From assembly GCA_016790425.1 (NCBI GenBank), contig JAEUPF010000119.1, positions 1 to 37,106 on the forward strand: DNA of 37,106 bases, given 5' to 3'. Numbering within the stretch: the stretch's first letter is position 1; every line of letters begins with the position of its first letter. Source of the stretch: Rubrivivax sp. Its GTDB lineage: Bacteria > Pseudomonadota > Gammaproteobacteria > Burkholderiales > Burkholderiaceae_C. The notes beneath the pieces were generated by a model that was not told the origin of the DNA, searched no databases, and was given only the letters and a program-made list of their open reading frames with translations. This document shows positions 30,177 through 37,106 of the stretch, piece by piece. A program made the translations under genes and the position numbers.

Positions 30177-31200
30177 ACGCACCCAGCCGCAGCCGCGGCC
30201 GCAAGACCCCTCGCCGCGCGAGCGCGGCCCGGTGGTCGTGCTCGGCCACACCGGCCTGCTGGGCCAGGCGCTGGTGCGCGTGGCGGCCGAGCGCGGCCTG
30301 CGCACGCTGGGCATCGCCAGCCGCACGGTGCCGGGGCTGAACCTCGCCCGCCAGGCCGACCTGGCGCCGTTCCTCGACCCGCTGGCGCCGTCGCTGGTGG
30401 TCAACGCCGCGGCGATCACCGACCTCGCCGCCTGCGAAGCCGACCCTTCGGCGGCGCACGAAGTGCACGTGCGCCTGCCCGGGCTGCTGGCCGACTGGAG
30501 CCGGCACAGCGGCGTGCCGTGGGTGCAGGTGTCCACCGACCACTACTGGAACGACATCGAGAACGCGCTGCACGACGAAGCCGCGCCGGTGGGCCCGCCC
30601 AACGTCTACGCGCGCAGCAAGCACGCCGGCGAGGAGCTGGCGCTGCGCGACCCCGGCTGCCTGGTGCTGCGAACGAACATCGTCGGCTTCCGCGGCCGCA
30701 CCGGCGCGCCGACCTTCGCCGAGTGGGCCGTCAACGCGCTCGCCGCCGGCGAGCCTTTCGACGCCTACACCGACGTGTGGGCCAGCAGCATCGAAGTGCA
30801 CCAGTTCAGCCAGGCGCTGTTCGACCTCGTGGCCGGCGGCGCGCGCGGCCTGCTCAACGTGGCCAGCCACGACTCGCTGTCCAAGGCCGACTTCATTGCC
30901 GCGCTGGCGCGTGCCGCCGGCTACGACCCGCAGCTGGCGCGCCGGGTCGGCCGCCCGGCGCGGCAACGGCCGCGCCGCGCCAACGCGATGGGCCTGGACG
31001 TGACCCGTGCCGAAGCGCTGCTCGGCCGCGCCCTGCCCGGCGCCGACGAAGTGATCGCGGCCATCGTCGCCAGCCCCGCCATGCCCAAGCTCACGCTGCG
31101 CCTGGACCTGGCGCTGGAGCCGCTGGAGCTGCGGCCCGCCGAAGCGACGGCCGCCGTGGCCGCGGTGGATGCCGGCGCCGCCGGCGGCAATGAAACCTGA
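30160..31200 (+). CDS. RmlD-like SDR-family sugar-nucleotide reductase
   Basis: An extended short-chain dehydrogenase of up to 346 residues, of the dTDP-4-dehydrorhamnose reductase (RmlD) type. It has the nucleotide-binding LGHTGLLGQ (residues 28-36), VVNAAAITDLAACEADPSAAHEVH, the catalytic STDHYW and the YxxxK pair in NVYARSKHAGEE. A substrate-binding C-terminal half follows. RmlD enzymes reduce a 4-keto group of a nucleotide sugar. No rmlA/B/C genes are nearby, so ordinary rhamnose synthesis is not indicated. It sits between pseB and the NeuB-family synthase, where an aminotransferase would be expected. The start is uncertain: TTG at 30160 or 30163 overlaps pseB, while GTG at 30232 would begin right at the Rossmann fold. 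Confidence 0.85.
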   Translation: MLPITERTQPQPRPQDPSPRERGPVVVLGHTGLLGQALVRVAAERGLRTLGIASRTVPGLNLARQADLAPFLDPLAPSLVVNAAAITDLAACEADPSAAHEVHVRLPGLLADWSRHSGVPWVQVSTDHYWNDIENALHDEAAPVGPPNVYARSKHAGEELALRDPGCLVLRTNIVGFRGRTGAPTFAEWAVNALAAGEPFDAYTDVWASSIEVHQFSQALFDLVAGGARGLLNVASHDSLSKADFIAALARAAGYDPQLARRVGRPARQRPRRANAMGLDVTRAEALLGRALPGADEVIAAIVASPAMPKLTLRLDLALEPLELRPAEATAAVAAVDAGAAGGNET

Positions 31201-31218
31201 CCACCGAGGAGCCTGCGC

Positions 31219-32409
31219 ATGTTCTCGTTGCAGCCGCCCCCGCAAGCCCAGCCGCCGCAGCCGCCGTCCCGGCCCGAGCCGGTGCGCATCGGCCAGCGCC
31301 TGCTCGCGCTCGACGCCCCCGCCTACTTCATCGCCGACATCGCCGCCAACCACGACGGCGACCTCGAACGCGCCAAGGCGCTGATCTGGCTGGCCCGCGA
31401 GGCCGGTGCCGACTGCGCCAAGTTCCAGCACTTCAAGGCCGAGAAGATCGTCAGCGACCGCGGCTTCAAGGCGCTGGGGGCGCAGCTGTCGCACCAGGCG
31501 AAGTGGGGCCGGCCGGTGTTCGACGTCTACCGCGCCCACGAGCTGAACCGCGCCTGGAACGAGGAGCTCGCGGCCACCGCGCGCGCCGCCGGCATCCACT
31601 TCATGACCACGCCGTACGACGTGGAGGCGGTGGCCGGCGTCGACGCGCTGGTACCGGCGTGGAAGATCGGCTCGGGCGACATCACCTGGGTCGAATTCAT
31701 CCGCCAGGTGGCCGGCACCGGCAAGCCGCTGCTGCTGGCCACCGGCGCCAGCCAGATGGCCGATGTCGAACGCGCCGTGCGCGCGGCGCTCGCCGTCAAC
31801 CGGCAGCTCGTGCTCATGCAGTGCAACACCAACTACACCGGGTCGCCGGAGAACTTCCGCCACATCAACCTCAACGTGCTCAAGACGTACGCGGCGCGCT
31901 GGCCCTCGGTGCTGCTGGGCCTTTCGGACCATTCGCCGGGGCACGCCACGGTGCTGGGCGCGGTGGTGCTCGGCGCGCGCGCGGTCGAAAAGCACTTCAC
32001 CGACGACAACGCGCGCACCGGCCCCGACCACGGCTTCGCGATGAACCCGGCCACCTGGCGCGAGATGGTCGAGCGCACCCGCGAGCTCGAAGCGGCGCTG
32101 GGCGACGGCGTCAAGCGCGTCGAGGCCAACGAGGTGCAGACGGCGGTGCTGCAGCAGCGCTGCCTGCGCGCGAGCCGCGACCTCGCCGGCGGCACCGTGC
32201 TCACTGCCGACGACCTGGAACCGCTGCGCCCGGCGCCGCCCGGCGCGGCGCGGCCGTACGAACTCTCGGCGCTGATCGGGCGCCGGCTGCGCCATGCGCG
32301 CCTGGCCGGCGACGCGCTCGCCTTCGACGACCTCGAGCCGGCCAGCGTCGACCCGCGCACGGCGGCGACGCTGTCTCGCAGGGGCGAGCGCAGCACCGTC
32401 GCCCACTGA
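31219..32409 (+). CDS. NeuB/PseI-family nonulosonic acid synthase
   Basis: This TIM-barrel enzyme condenses a six-carbon N-acyl sugar with phosphoenolpyruvate to a nine-carbon sialic-acid-like sugar. The 396-residue protein has a Pro/Gln-rich leader (1-30) and the NeuB barrel: YFIADIAANHDGDLERAKALI, GADCAKFQHFKAEKIVSD, HFMTTPYDVEAV, AWKIGSGDITWVEFI and LLGLSDHSPGHATVLGAVVLGARAVEKHF. A C-terminal SAF antifreeze-like domain (about 320-375) caps the active site, as in NeuB, PseI and LegI. The substrate cannot be told from motifs alone. Pairing with PseB, a PseH-like acetyltransferase and PseF favours a pseudaminic-type product. GAGGAG lies seven bases before the ATG. Confidence 0.92.
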   Translation: MFSLQPPPQAQPPQPPSRPEPVRIGQRLLALDAPAYFIADIAANHDGDLERAKALIWLAREAGADCAKFQHFKAEKIVSDRGFKALGAQLSHQAKWGRPVFDVYRAHELNRAWNEELAATARAAGIHFMTTPYDVEAVAGVDALVPAWKIGSGDITWVEFIRQVAGTGKPLLLATGASQMADVERAVRAALAVNRQLVLMQCNTNYTGSPENFRHINLNVLKTYAARWPSVLLGLSDHSPGHATVLGAVVLGARAVEKHFTDDNARTGPDHGFAMNPATWREMVERTRELEAALGDGVKRVEANEVQTAVLQQRCLRASRDLAGGTVLTADDLEPLRPAPPGAARPYELSALIGRRLRHARLAGDALAFDDLEPASVDPRTAATLSRRGERSTVAH

Positions 32410-32473
32410 GCGCGCCGCCGCCGAGCCTTTCAGCGACGACGCGCCGACGAACGAAGAAGAAGGGACGCCAGCG

Positions 32474-33091
32474 ATGCTCTGCGGCAAGACCGTCGGCCTG
32501 CGCGCGATCGAATCGCACGACCTGCCGCAACTGCTGGCGTGGCGCAACGACCCGCGCCTGCGCCGCTACTTCCGCGAGTACCGCGAATTGAACCTGGCGC
32601 AGCAGCGGCAGTGGTTCGAGACGCGCGTCAACAACGACCCGACGACACGCATGTTCGCCATCGTCGAGCGCGGCCGCGGCGGTGGGGGCGGCGGCCACAC
32701 CGCCGGCCGCCTGCTCGGCGCCTGCGGGCTGTGCTACATCGACTGGGTCAACCGCACCGCGGATTTCAGCCTCTACATCGGCGCCGACGACCTCTACATC
32801 GACGAGCGCTTCGCGCCCGACGCCGCGGTGGCGATGATCGACTACGGCTTCGACGAACTCGGCCTGCACCGCCTGTGGTCGGAGATCTACAGCTTCGACG
32901 CGCCCAAGCAGCGCCTGTTCACCGCGCTCGGCTTCGCGCTCGACGGCCGCCACCGCCAGACGCATTGGGCCGAGGGCGCCTGGCACGACTCGCTGTACTA
33001 CTCGCTGCTTTCCACCGACCGCCGGCCGCGGCTGCCGGCGCCGCCGGCGCTGCCGGAAGGGAAGGCGCCAGGCAACGCCGAAGCAAAGTGA
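32474..33091 (+). CDS. GNAT-family acetyltransferase, PseH-like
   Basis: A 205-residue GNAT N-acetyltransferase. It opens GKTVGLRAIESHDLPQLLAWRNDPRLRRYFREYREL, the usual start of sugar-modifying GNAT enzymes. It continues with GACGLCYIDWVNRTADFSLYIG and AVAMIDYGFDELGLHRLWSEIYSFDAPKQRLFTALGF, the acetyl-CoA/C-terminal part. In pseudaminic acid synthesis PseH acetylates the 4-amino group of the 4-amino-6-deoxy intermediate. Context supports that role here, although no aminotransferase supplying such an amine is in the window. A run of six glycines between strands (about residues 67-73) is an odd insertion. It is tightly placed, seven bases before pseF. Confidence 0.85.
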   Translation: MLCGKTVGLRAIESHDLPQLLAWRNDPRLRRYFREYRELNLAQQRQWFETRVNNDPTTRMFAIVERGRGGGGGGHTAGRLLGACGLCYIDWVNRTADFSLYIGADDLYIDERFAPDAAVAMIDYGFDELGLHRLWSEIYSFDAPKQRLFTALGFALDGRHRQTHWAEGAWHDSLYYSLLSTDRRPRLPAPPALPEGKAPGNAEAK

Positions 33092-33098
33092 CCCTGCG

Positions 33099-33785
33099 AT
33101 GAAGAACCTCGCCGTCATCCCCGCCCGCGGCGGCAGCAAGCGCATCCCGCGCAAGAACATCCGCGCCTTCGGCGGCAAGCCGATGATCGCCTACGCCATC
33201 GCCGCGGCGCGCGCCAGCGAACTGTTCGACGAGGTGATCGTCAGCACCGACGACGACGAGATCGCCGCAGTCGCGCAGGCCCATGGCGCGACGATCCCGT
33301 TCCGCCGCCCGCCCGAACTGGCCGACGACCAGACGACGACGGTGCCGGTGATCGCCCACGCCGCGCAATGGTTCGTCGAGCGCGGCCGCGCGCCCGCGGC
33401 CGTGTGCTGCATCTACCCTTGCGTGCCGCTGTTGCGCGGCGAGGACCTGCGCGGGGCGCATGCGATGTTCAGCGAGCGCGGCGCCGAGTACGTCTACCCG
33501 GTGGTGCAGTTCCACAGTTCGCCGTGGCGCGGCATGCGCCGGCCGGACAACGGGCCGATGCAGTTCGCGCACCCGGAATTCGAGCTCACGCGCACGCAGG
33601 ACCTGGAGAAGATGTACTTCGACGCCGGCCAGTTCTACTGGGGCAGGACCGCCGCCTGGTGCGCCGGGCTGCGCATGCACTCCAACGGCCACGGCTACGT
33701 CGTCGAAGGCCACCGCGTGGTGGACATCGACACGCCCGAGGACTGGAAGCGCGCCGAGCTGATTGCGCGGGCACTGGGGCCCTGA
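33099..33785 (+). CDS. pseF: PseF, pseudaminic acid cytidylyltransferase
   Basis: PseF activates pseudaminic acid to the CMP-sugar donor used by glycosyltransferases. The 228-residue protein has the NeuA/KdsB-family nucleotide-binding start AVIPARGGSKRIPRKNIRAFGGKPMIAY. It also has VSTDDDEIAAVAQAHGA and FRRPPELADDQTTTVPVIAHA, and the PseF-typical TRTQDLEKMYFDAGQFYWGR. DIDTPEDWKRAEL ends it. The DAGQFYWG box is the best sequence-level reason to prefer PseF over NeuA or LegF. It ends the operon; a GC hairpin follows before the convergent monooxygenase gene. Confidence 0.92.
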   Translation: MKNLAVIPARGGSKRIPRKNIRAFGGKPMIAYAIAAARASELFDEVIVSTDDDEIAAVAQAHGATIPFRRPPELADDQTTTVPVIAHAAQWFVERGRAPAAVCCIYPCVPLLRGEDLRGAHAMFSERGAEYVYPVVQFHSSPWRGMRRPDNGPMQFAHPEFELTRTQDLEKMYFDAGQFYWGRTAAWCAGLRMHSNGHGYVVEGHRVVDIDTPEDWKRAELIARALGP

Positions 33786-33859
33786 GCGGCTGCGGCCTGC
33801 GCCGGGGCTGCGTGGGTCGAGGTCTCCGTCTGGGTCTGCGTCTGCGCTGCGGCCGCCGA

Positions 33860-33893
33860 GCCGGAGCTCGGCGCCAGGCGGCGCCAAGCCGGC
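33860..33893. terminator. Hairpin between the convergent pseF and ubiM-like genes
   Basis: An inner GGCGCC/GGCGCC stem around AGGC is flanked by an outer GCCGG/CCGGC stem. The whole sits in the 114-base gap between two stop codons. It lacks a T-run, so it is only a candidate bidirectional 3' end. The rest of this gap shows GTCTG-like short repeats and no open frame of interest. Confidence 0.35.
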
Positions 33894-33899
33894 GCGCGG

Positions 33900-35123
33900 T
33901 CAGCGCCGCGAAGCCCCCGGCACCGAGAGCCCGCCGCGCCCCGTGAGCTGCCGCGTGATGGCGGCCTTCACCACGCTGCTGAACGGGGGCAGCCGCTCGG
34001 CCGCGCCGAGCAGGGCACGCCGGGCCAGCTTCGCCGGGCCGTGCTCGTCGGTGAACAGCTTGACGATCGCGTTGGTGCCGAGATAGGTCGGCAGCGTCGT
34101 GCGCCGGTGCACCTCGCCGTAGCGGGCGAGCACCGCCGCGTCGCCGATGTCGCGGCCGGCGGCGCGCGCCGCGGCCAGTTCGCGGGCCAGCACTTCGACG
34201 CCGTAGAGCCCGAAGTTGTAGCCGTGCGCGGTGACCGGGTGCATGCCGACCGCGGCGTCGCCCACCAGCGCGAAGCGGGCCGCGGTGAAGCGGTGCGCGT
34301 ACACGCCCACCAGCGGGTAGTGGTGGCGCGGCCCGACGGCGCCGTTGACGCGGCCGAGCGCCGGCGGCGCCTGTGCCGCCACGCGCGCGGCGAAGGCGGC
34401 GTCGTCCAGCGCCAGCCATTCGCCGGCGCGGTCGGAAGCCACCGTCACCACGGCCGAGGACCGCCGGCCGTTCAGCGGCAGCAGCGCCAGCGTGTTGCCG
34501 TAGCGGAAGCACTCCCAGGCAATGCCTTCGGCGTCGTTGTCGTGTGCGACGCGGCCGACGACGACGCTGCGCGCGAAGTCGTGCATCGAGGCGCCGATGC
34601 CGGCCAGCCGCCGCATCTGCGAGAAGCGGCTGTCGGCGGCGACCACGAGCCGGGCGGCATGCACGCTGCCGTCGGCGAGCGTCAGCCGCGCCGCGTCGGC
34701 GCCCAGCGCAAGGGCCGTGACGCGTGCTTCGGACAGCACCTCGACGCCGCGGCGGCTTTCGGCGGCGCGCAATGCGGCGGCGCGGATCAGGTGGTTGGGC
34801 ACCAGCCAGCCGAGCGCTTCGAGGCCGCTGCCTTGCGAGGAGAAGCGCAGCGCCGAGGGCGACTCGCCGTCGAGCACGCGTGCCTCGCGCAGCGGCGCGA
34901 TCTCCGTGGCCGCGATGCGCTCCCACAGGCCCAGCTTCTCCATCACCGAACGCGCGCGGTGCGTCAGCGCGATCTCGCGCCCGTCTTCGGCCGGGTCGTC
35001 GAGGGCGGTGCGAGCGGCCTGTTCCAGCACGCGCACCGAAAGCCCGGCGTCGGCCAGGGCGCAAGCCAGCGCCAGCCCCGCAGGGCCGGCACCGACGACG
35101 AGAACATCGAACGGTTCGCTCAT
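33900..35123 (-). CDS. UbiH/UbiF-family FAD monooxygenase, probably UbiM-like ubiquinone hydroxylase
   Basis: A 407-residue class A flavin hydroxylase. Key features are the FAD dinucleotide motif DVLVVGAGPAGLALACALADAGL, the DG motif region and the second FAD motif FALVGDAAVGMHPVTAHGYNFGLYGVEVLARE. The HPVTAHGYNFGL box suggests UbiM, a ubiquinone-ring hydroxylase of broad regioselectivity found in some Proteobacteria. UbiH or UbiF identity cannot be excluded. Such enzymes hydroxylate ubiquinone precursors at the inner membrane. The ATG at 35123 gives a standard MSEPFDVLVVGAG start. An in-frame ATG at 35174 has a better ribosome-binding site (GGGGAG eight bases upstream) and would add 17 residues. 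It is a single gene, not evidently linked in function to its neighbours. Confidence 0.85.
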   Translation of the reverse strand: MSEPFDVLVVGAGPAGLALACALADAGLSVRVLEQAARTALDDPAEDGREIALTHRARSVMEKLGLWERIAATEIAPLREARVLDGESPSALRFSSQGSGLEALGWLVPNHLIRAAALRAAESRRGVEVLSEARVTALALGADAARLTLADGSVHAARLVVAADSRFSQMRRLAGIGASMHDFARSVVVGRVAHDNDAEGIAWECFRYGNTLALLPLNGRRSSAVVTVASDRAGEWLALDDAAFAARVAAQAPPALGRVNGAVGPRHHYPLVGVYAHRFTAARFALVGDAAVGMHPVTAHGYNFGLYGVEVLARELAAARAAGRDIGDAAVLARYGEVHRRTTLPTYLGTNAIVKLFTDEHGPAKLARRALLGAAERLPPFSSVVKAAITRQLTGRGGLSVPGASRR

Positions 35124-35248
35124 GATCGGATGATCATGGCCGGCAGCCCTGGCGGTGGCCTTGACCGAGGTCATCGCAGGGACTCCCCCGCCCCGCGTGC
35201 GACGCAGACGGAGGACGGCTGCAGGCAGCCGGCGCAAGTCCGGTGCGC

Positions 35249-35932
35249 TCAGCCCGCCGGCACCACCTTGAACAAGTACTGGAACACCTCGGCGTCGGCG
35301 GCCGCCTGCTCCGCGTCGCTGCCGGCAGCGCGCGCGATGGCGCGGATGCCGTGCATCAGCTCGGCCGGCGGCGTGGCGGCGACGCGCCGCGCCACGCCCG
35401 CCTCGACGCGCCAGCCGGCATCGCGCCACATCTCCAGCAGCGTCGTGCGCGTGAACCAGCGCAGGTGCGTGCGGTCGAGCAGGCCGCTGTCCTCGTAGCG
35501 GAAGAGGCCCGTGGCCAGCCGCATCTGCACGCTCCAGTGCTGCGCGTTGGGGATGCAGGCGACCAGGCAACCCTCGGGCGCGATGCGCTCGCGGATGCGG
35601 CGCACGAGCCGCCAGGGGTCGCGCAGGTGCTCCAGGCAGTCGCCGAAGACCCAGCAGTCGCTGGGGAACAGCACGTCGAACTGCTCGCCCTCGAATTTCT
35701 CGATGTCGCCGGCGAGCGCCGTGTCGCAGTGCGCGCCAGCAGCCGCAGCGTAGCCGGGGTCGATGTCGATGCCGGTGTAGCGCGCGCCGGGGCTGGCGGC
35801 GCGCCAGGCGGCGGCGAGCGCGCCTTGCATGCAGCCGACCTCGACGACGTGGCGCGAGCCCGCAGGCATCAGCGCCAGCAGGTCGCGGTTGACGACGTTG
35901 TGCGCCGGCGTCTGCTTCATCAACGCAGCCAT
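35249..35932 (-). CDS. Class I SAM-dependent methyltransferase
   Basis: A 227-residue methyltransferase. SAM motif I is HVVEVGCMQGALAAAW, followed by the acidic ribose-binding GIDIDPGYAA. The post-motif FGDCLEHLRDPWRLVRRIRERIAPEGCLVACIPN is the Methyltransf_11/23 pattern. The DRTHLRWFTRTTLLEMWRDAGW box is common in methyltransferases encoded with surface-glycan glycosyltransferases. The start at 35932 has GGGGAG seven bases upstream and overlaps the end of the TolC-like gene by 13 bases; the alternative ATG at 35920 gives a TGATG overlap. The two are therefore translationally coupled. The substrate is unknown; a glycan or an exported surface protein is plausible from context. Confidence 0.88.
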   Translation of the reverse strand: MAALMKQTPAHNVVNRDLLALMPAGSRHVVEVGCMQGALAAAWRAASPGARYTGIDIDPGYAAAAGAHCDTALAGDIEKFEGEQFDVLFPSDCWVFGDCLEHLRDPWRLVRRIRERIAPEGCLVACIPNAQHWSVQMRLATGLFRYEDSGLLDRTHLRWFTRTTLLEMWRDAGWRVEAGVARRVAATPPAELMHGIRAIARAAGSDAEQAAADAEVFQYLFKVVPAG

Positions 35933-37106
35933 TCGCTCACTCCCCGGCCCAGCGACAGCAGGTTGGCGTTCAGCTCCTGCCCGTCGGCCAGCGCGTTGAC
36001 GATGCTCACGCGCAGGTTGAAATGGTCGGCCTCGGCGGCCATGACGTCGAACAGGCTGCGCCGGCCGAGCTGCTGCCACTGCTGCAGCGTGGCGTTGCGC
36101 AGCTGCTGCGAGTCGCGCAGCACGGCTTCGGTGCGGCGCAGGCGGTCGAAGCTCGCCAGCGCCTGCTCGTGCACTTCGGCGACGCGAAAGCGCTTCGCCT
36201 CGATGGTTTCGGCGCGCTGCATCTCGGCAGCGCGGGCGCGCTTGCGCGCCGCGTCGGTGGCCGGCGGCACGCCGGGGCTCGTGAGCGGGATGTTGACGTT
36301 CAGGCCGACGGCGTAGCTGCCGTTGCGCACCGAGCCGCGCGTGCCGCCGCGGCCCCACGACTGCGTGGCGCTGACGTTCCAGCCCACCTGCGGGCTCGTG
36401 CCGGCGGCCACCGCGTCGACGTAGTGGTGCAGGGCCGCGGCCTGCGCGGTGAGCGCGGCCACCTCGCTCGAGCGTTCGACGTCGGCCACCAGCTGCGGCA
36501 ACGGCTCGACATCGAGCAGCAGCGCGCTCAGGCCCTCGCCGCTGGGCAGCGTGTCGCCCACCAGGCGCTTCAGCCGCCACTCGGTCTGGCGCAGCTGCGA
36601 CTGCGCGCCGGCCAGCGCGATCTCCGCCTGTTGCAGCGACTTGCGGGCCTGCGCGAGTTCGCTGGCGCGGCCGCGGTCGGCGCGCACGATCGTCTCCAGC
36701 GCGTCCGCGAGGCAGGCCATCTTGCGCACGTACTGGCCGTAGACCAGGCCTTGCTGCTGGTAGCGGCTGCGCTCCAAGGCCAGCGACACGGTGGTCAGCG
36801 CGAGTTGCTCCTGCGCGTTGAGCTGGCCGTGCCGTGCCGACTCGGCCATCTGCGTGCGCCAGTCGACGAGGCGGTCGATGCGGCCGCCGTCGTACAGGAG
36901 CTGGCCGACGTTGACCGAGCCGCGCAACTGCACGGCCGAGGTCTCGCTGCCGGCCAGCGACTGCGAGCCGCCGGGCCCCACACCGCCGCCGACGCTGGCC
37001 TGGATGGACTTCGCCGCGCGCGTTTCGCGCACGTCGTCTTCGGCGGCGTCGGCGAGCAGCCGAGCCGCGCCGACCTGGTGGCTGCGTGCGATGGCTTCGC
37101 GAACGA
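35920..37106 (-). CDS. TolC-family outer-membrane channel protein (partial, start outside window)
   Basis: At least 395 C-terminal residues of a TolC/OEP family protein; the open frame continues past the right edge. It shows two OEP repeats rich in long amphipathic helices. The first includes ARLLADAAEDDVRETRAAKSIQASVGGG, then NVGQLLYDGGRIDRLVDWRTQMAES and ALERSRYQQQGLVYGQYVRKMACLADALETIV. The second has GWNVSATQSWGRGGTRGSVRNGSYAVGLNVNIPL and RVAEVHEQALASFDRLRRTEAVLRDSQQLRNATLQQWQQLGRRSLFDVMAAEADHF. NVNIPL and the YDGGRID turn are typical of TolC proteins that serve type I secretion. It is coupled to the methyltransferase downstream. The partner ABC transporter and membrane-fusion protein would lie outside the window. 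Confidence 0.9.
   Translation of the reverse strand, partial: VREAIARSHQVGAARLLADAAEDDVRETRAAKSIQASVGGGVGPGGSQSLAGSETSAVQLRGSVNVGQLLYDGGRIDRLVDWRTQMAESARHGQLNAQEQLALTTVSLALERSRYQQQGLVYGQYVRKMACLADALETIVRADRGRASELAQARKSLQQAEIALAGAQSQLRQTEWRLKRLVGDTLPSGEGLSALLLDVEPLPQLVADVERSSEVAALTAQAAALHHYVDAVAAGTSPQVGWNVSATQSWGRGGTRGSVRNGSYAVGLNVNIPLTSPGVPPATDAARKRARAAEMQRAETIEAKRFRVAEVHEQALASFDRLRRTEAVLRDSQQLRNATLQQWQQLGRRSLFDVMAAEADHFNLRVSIVNALADGQELNANLLSLGRGVSEWLR

Noticed and set aside
26925-30536. 1203-codon minus-strand open frame, the longest in the window
   Set aside because: Antisense to the histidine kinase, GT-like, pseB and reductase genes, all with strong family motifs. Composition is typical of antisense GC shadow.
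30160-31200. Rhamnose biosynthesis operon
   Set aside because: Only an RmlD-like gene is present; rmlA, rmlB and rmlC are absent and the neighbours belong to nonulosonic-acid synthesis.
30076-32547. 823-codon minus-strand open frame
   Set aside because: Antisense to pseB, the reductase and the NeuB-family synthase; no recognisable domain.

Overview
The window is uniformly very GC-rich, with dense, tightly packed genes and strong third-position G/C bias. Gene content points to a betaproteobacterium of the order Burkholderiales, of the Rubrivivax/Leptothrix/Ideonella type. The evidence is a complete soxCDYZAXB thiosulfate-oxidation cluster, a Calvin-cycle-style tkt-cbbY pair, an rsmB-DUF4390-ntrY/ntrX-like block and a possible UbiM-type ubiquinone hydroxylase. 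The placement is inferred from gene content; no rRNA is present to confirm it. The likely lifestyle is a metabolically flexible sulfur-oxidising autotroph or mixotroph.

Layout. (1) 1-2983, plus strand: the tail of an unidentified gene, transketolase and a CbbY-type phosphatase, probably the 3' part of a cbb (CO2 fixation) operon. (2) 3015-11599, minus strand: a Sox operon that in transcription order reads BLUF photoreceptor, soxC, soxD, soxY, soxZ, soxA, soxX, a DUF1697 gene, soxB and a secreted GlcG/HbpS-like protein. It meets the cbb genes tail to tail across a perfect 22-bp palindrome. (3) 11728-18227: folE (minus), then rsmB, a DUF4390 protein, an NtrY-like sensor kinase, an NtrX-like regulator without an AAA+ domain, and tRNA-Phe with its own terminator. 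(4) 18210-23737: an AraC-type regulator divergent from an exported alpha/beta hydrolase, a cyclophilin-like exported protein, a DUF6544 membrane protein and a Wzi-like outer-membrane protein. (5) 23831-27163: an ECF sigma factor divergent from an OmpR-type two-component system, with a conspicuous array of six 11-bp direct repeats between them. (6) 27282-33785: a plus-strand surface-sugar operon with a GT-B-like protein and nonulosonic (pseudaminic-type) acid genes: PseB, an RmlD-like reductase, a NeuB/PseI synthase, a PseH-like acetyltransferase and PseF. (7) 33900-37106, minus strand: a UbiH/UbiM-type monooxygenase, a SAM methyltransferase and a partial TolC-family outer-membrane protein.

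How the parts fit. Sox enzymes would take electrons from thiosulfate in the periplasm (SoxAX couples the substrate to SoxYZ, SoxB hydrolyses sulfate off, SoxCD oxidises the bound sulfane sulfur) and feed respiration or CO2 fixation by the neighbouring cbb genes. A BLUF blue-light receptor at the promoter-proximal end of the sox operon suggests a light input to sulfur oxidation. The nonulosonic-acid operon has recognisable first, late and activation steps but no PseC aminotransferase or PseG hydrolase in the window, and carries a reductase in the middle. Either the missing genes lie elsewhere or the sugar made is a variant. The methyltransferase, TolC-like protein and Wzi fit a wider cell-surface theme.

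No transposase, integrase, phage gene or CRISPR array was seen. No gene-free stretch exceeds about 250 bases.
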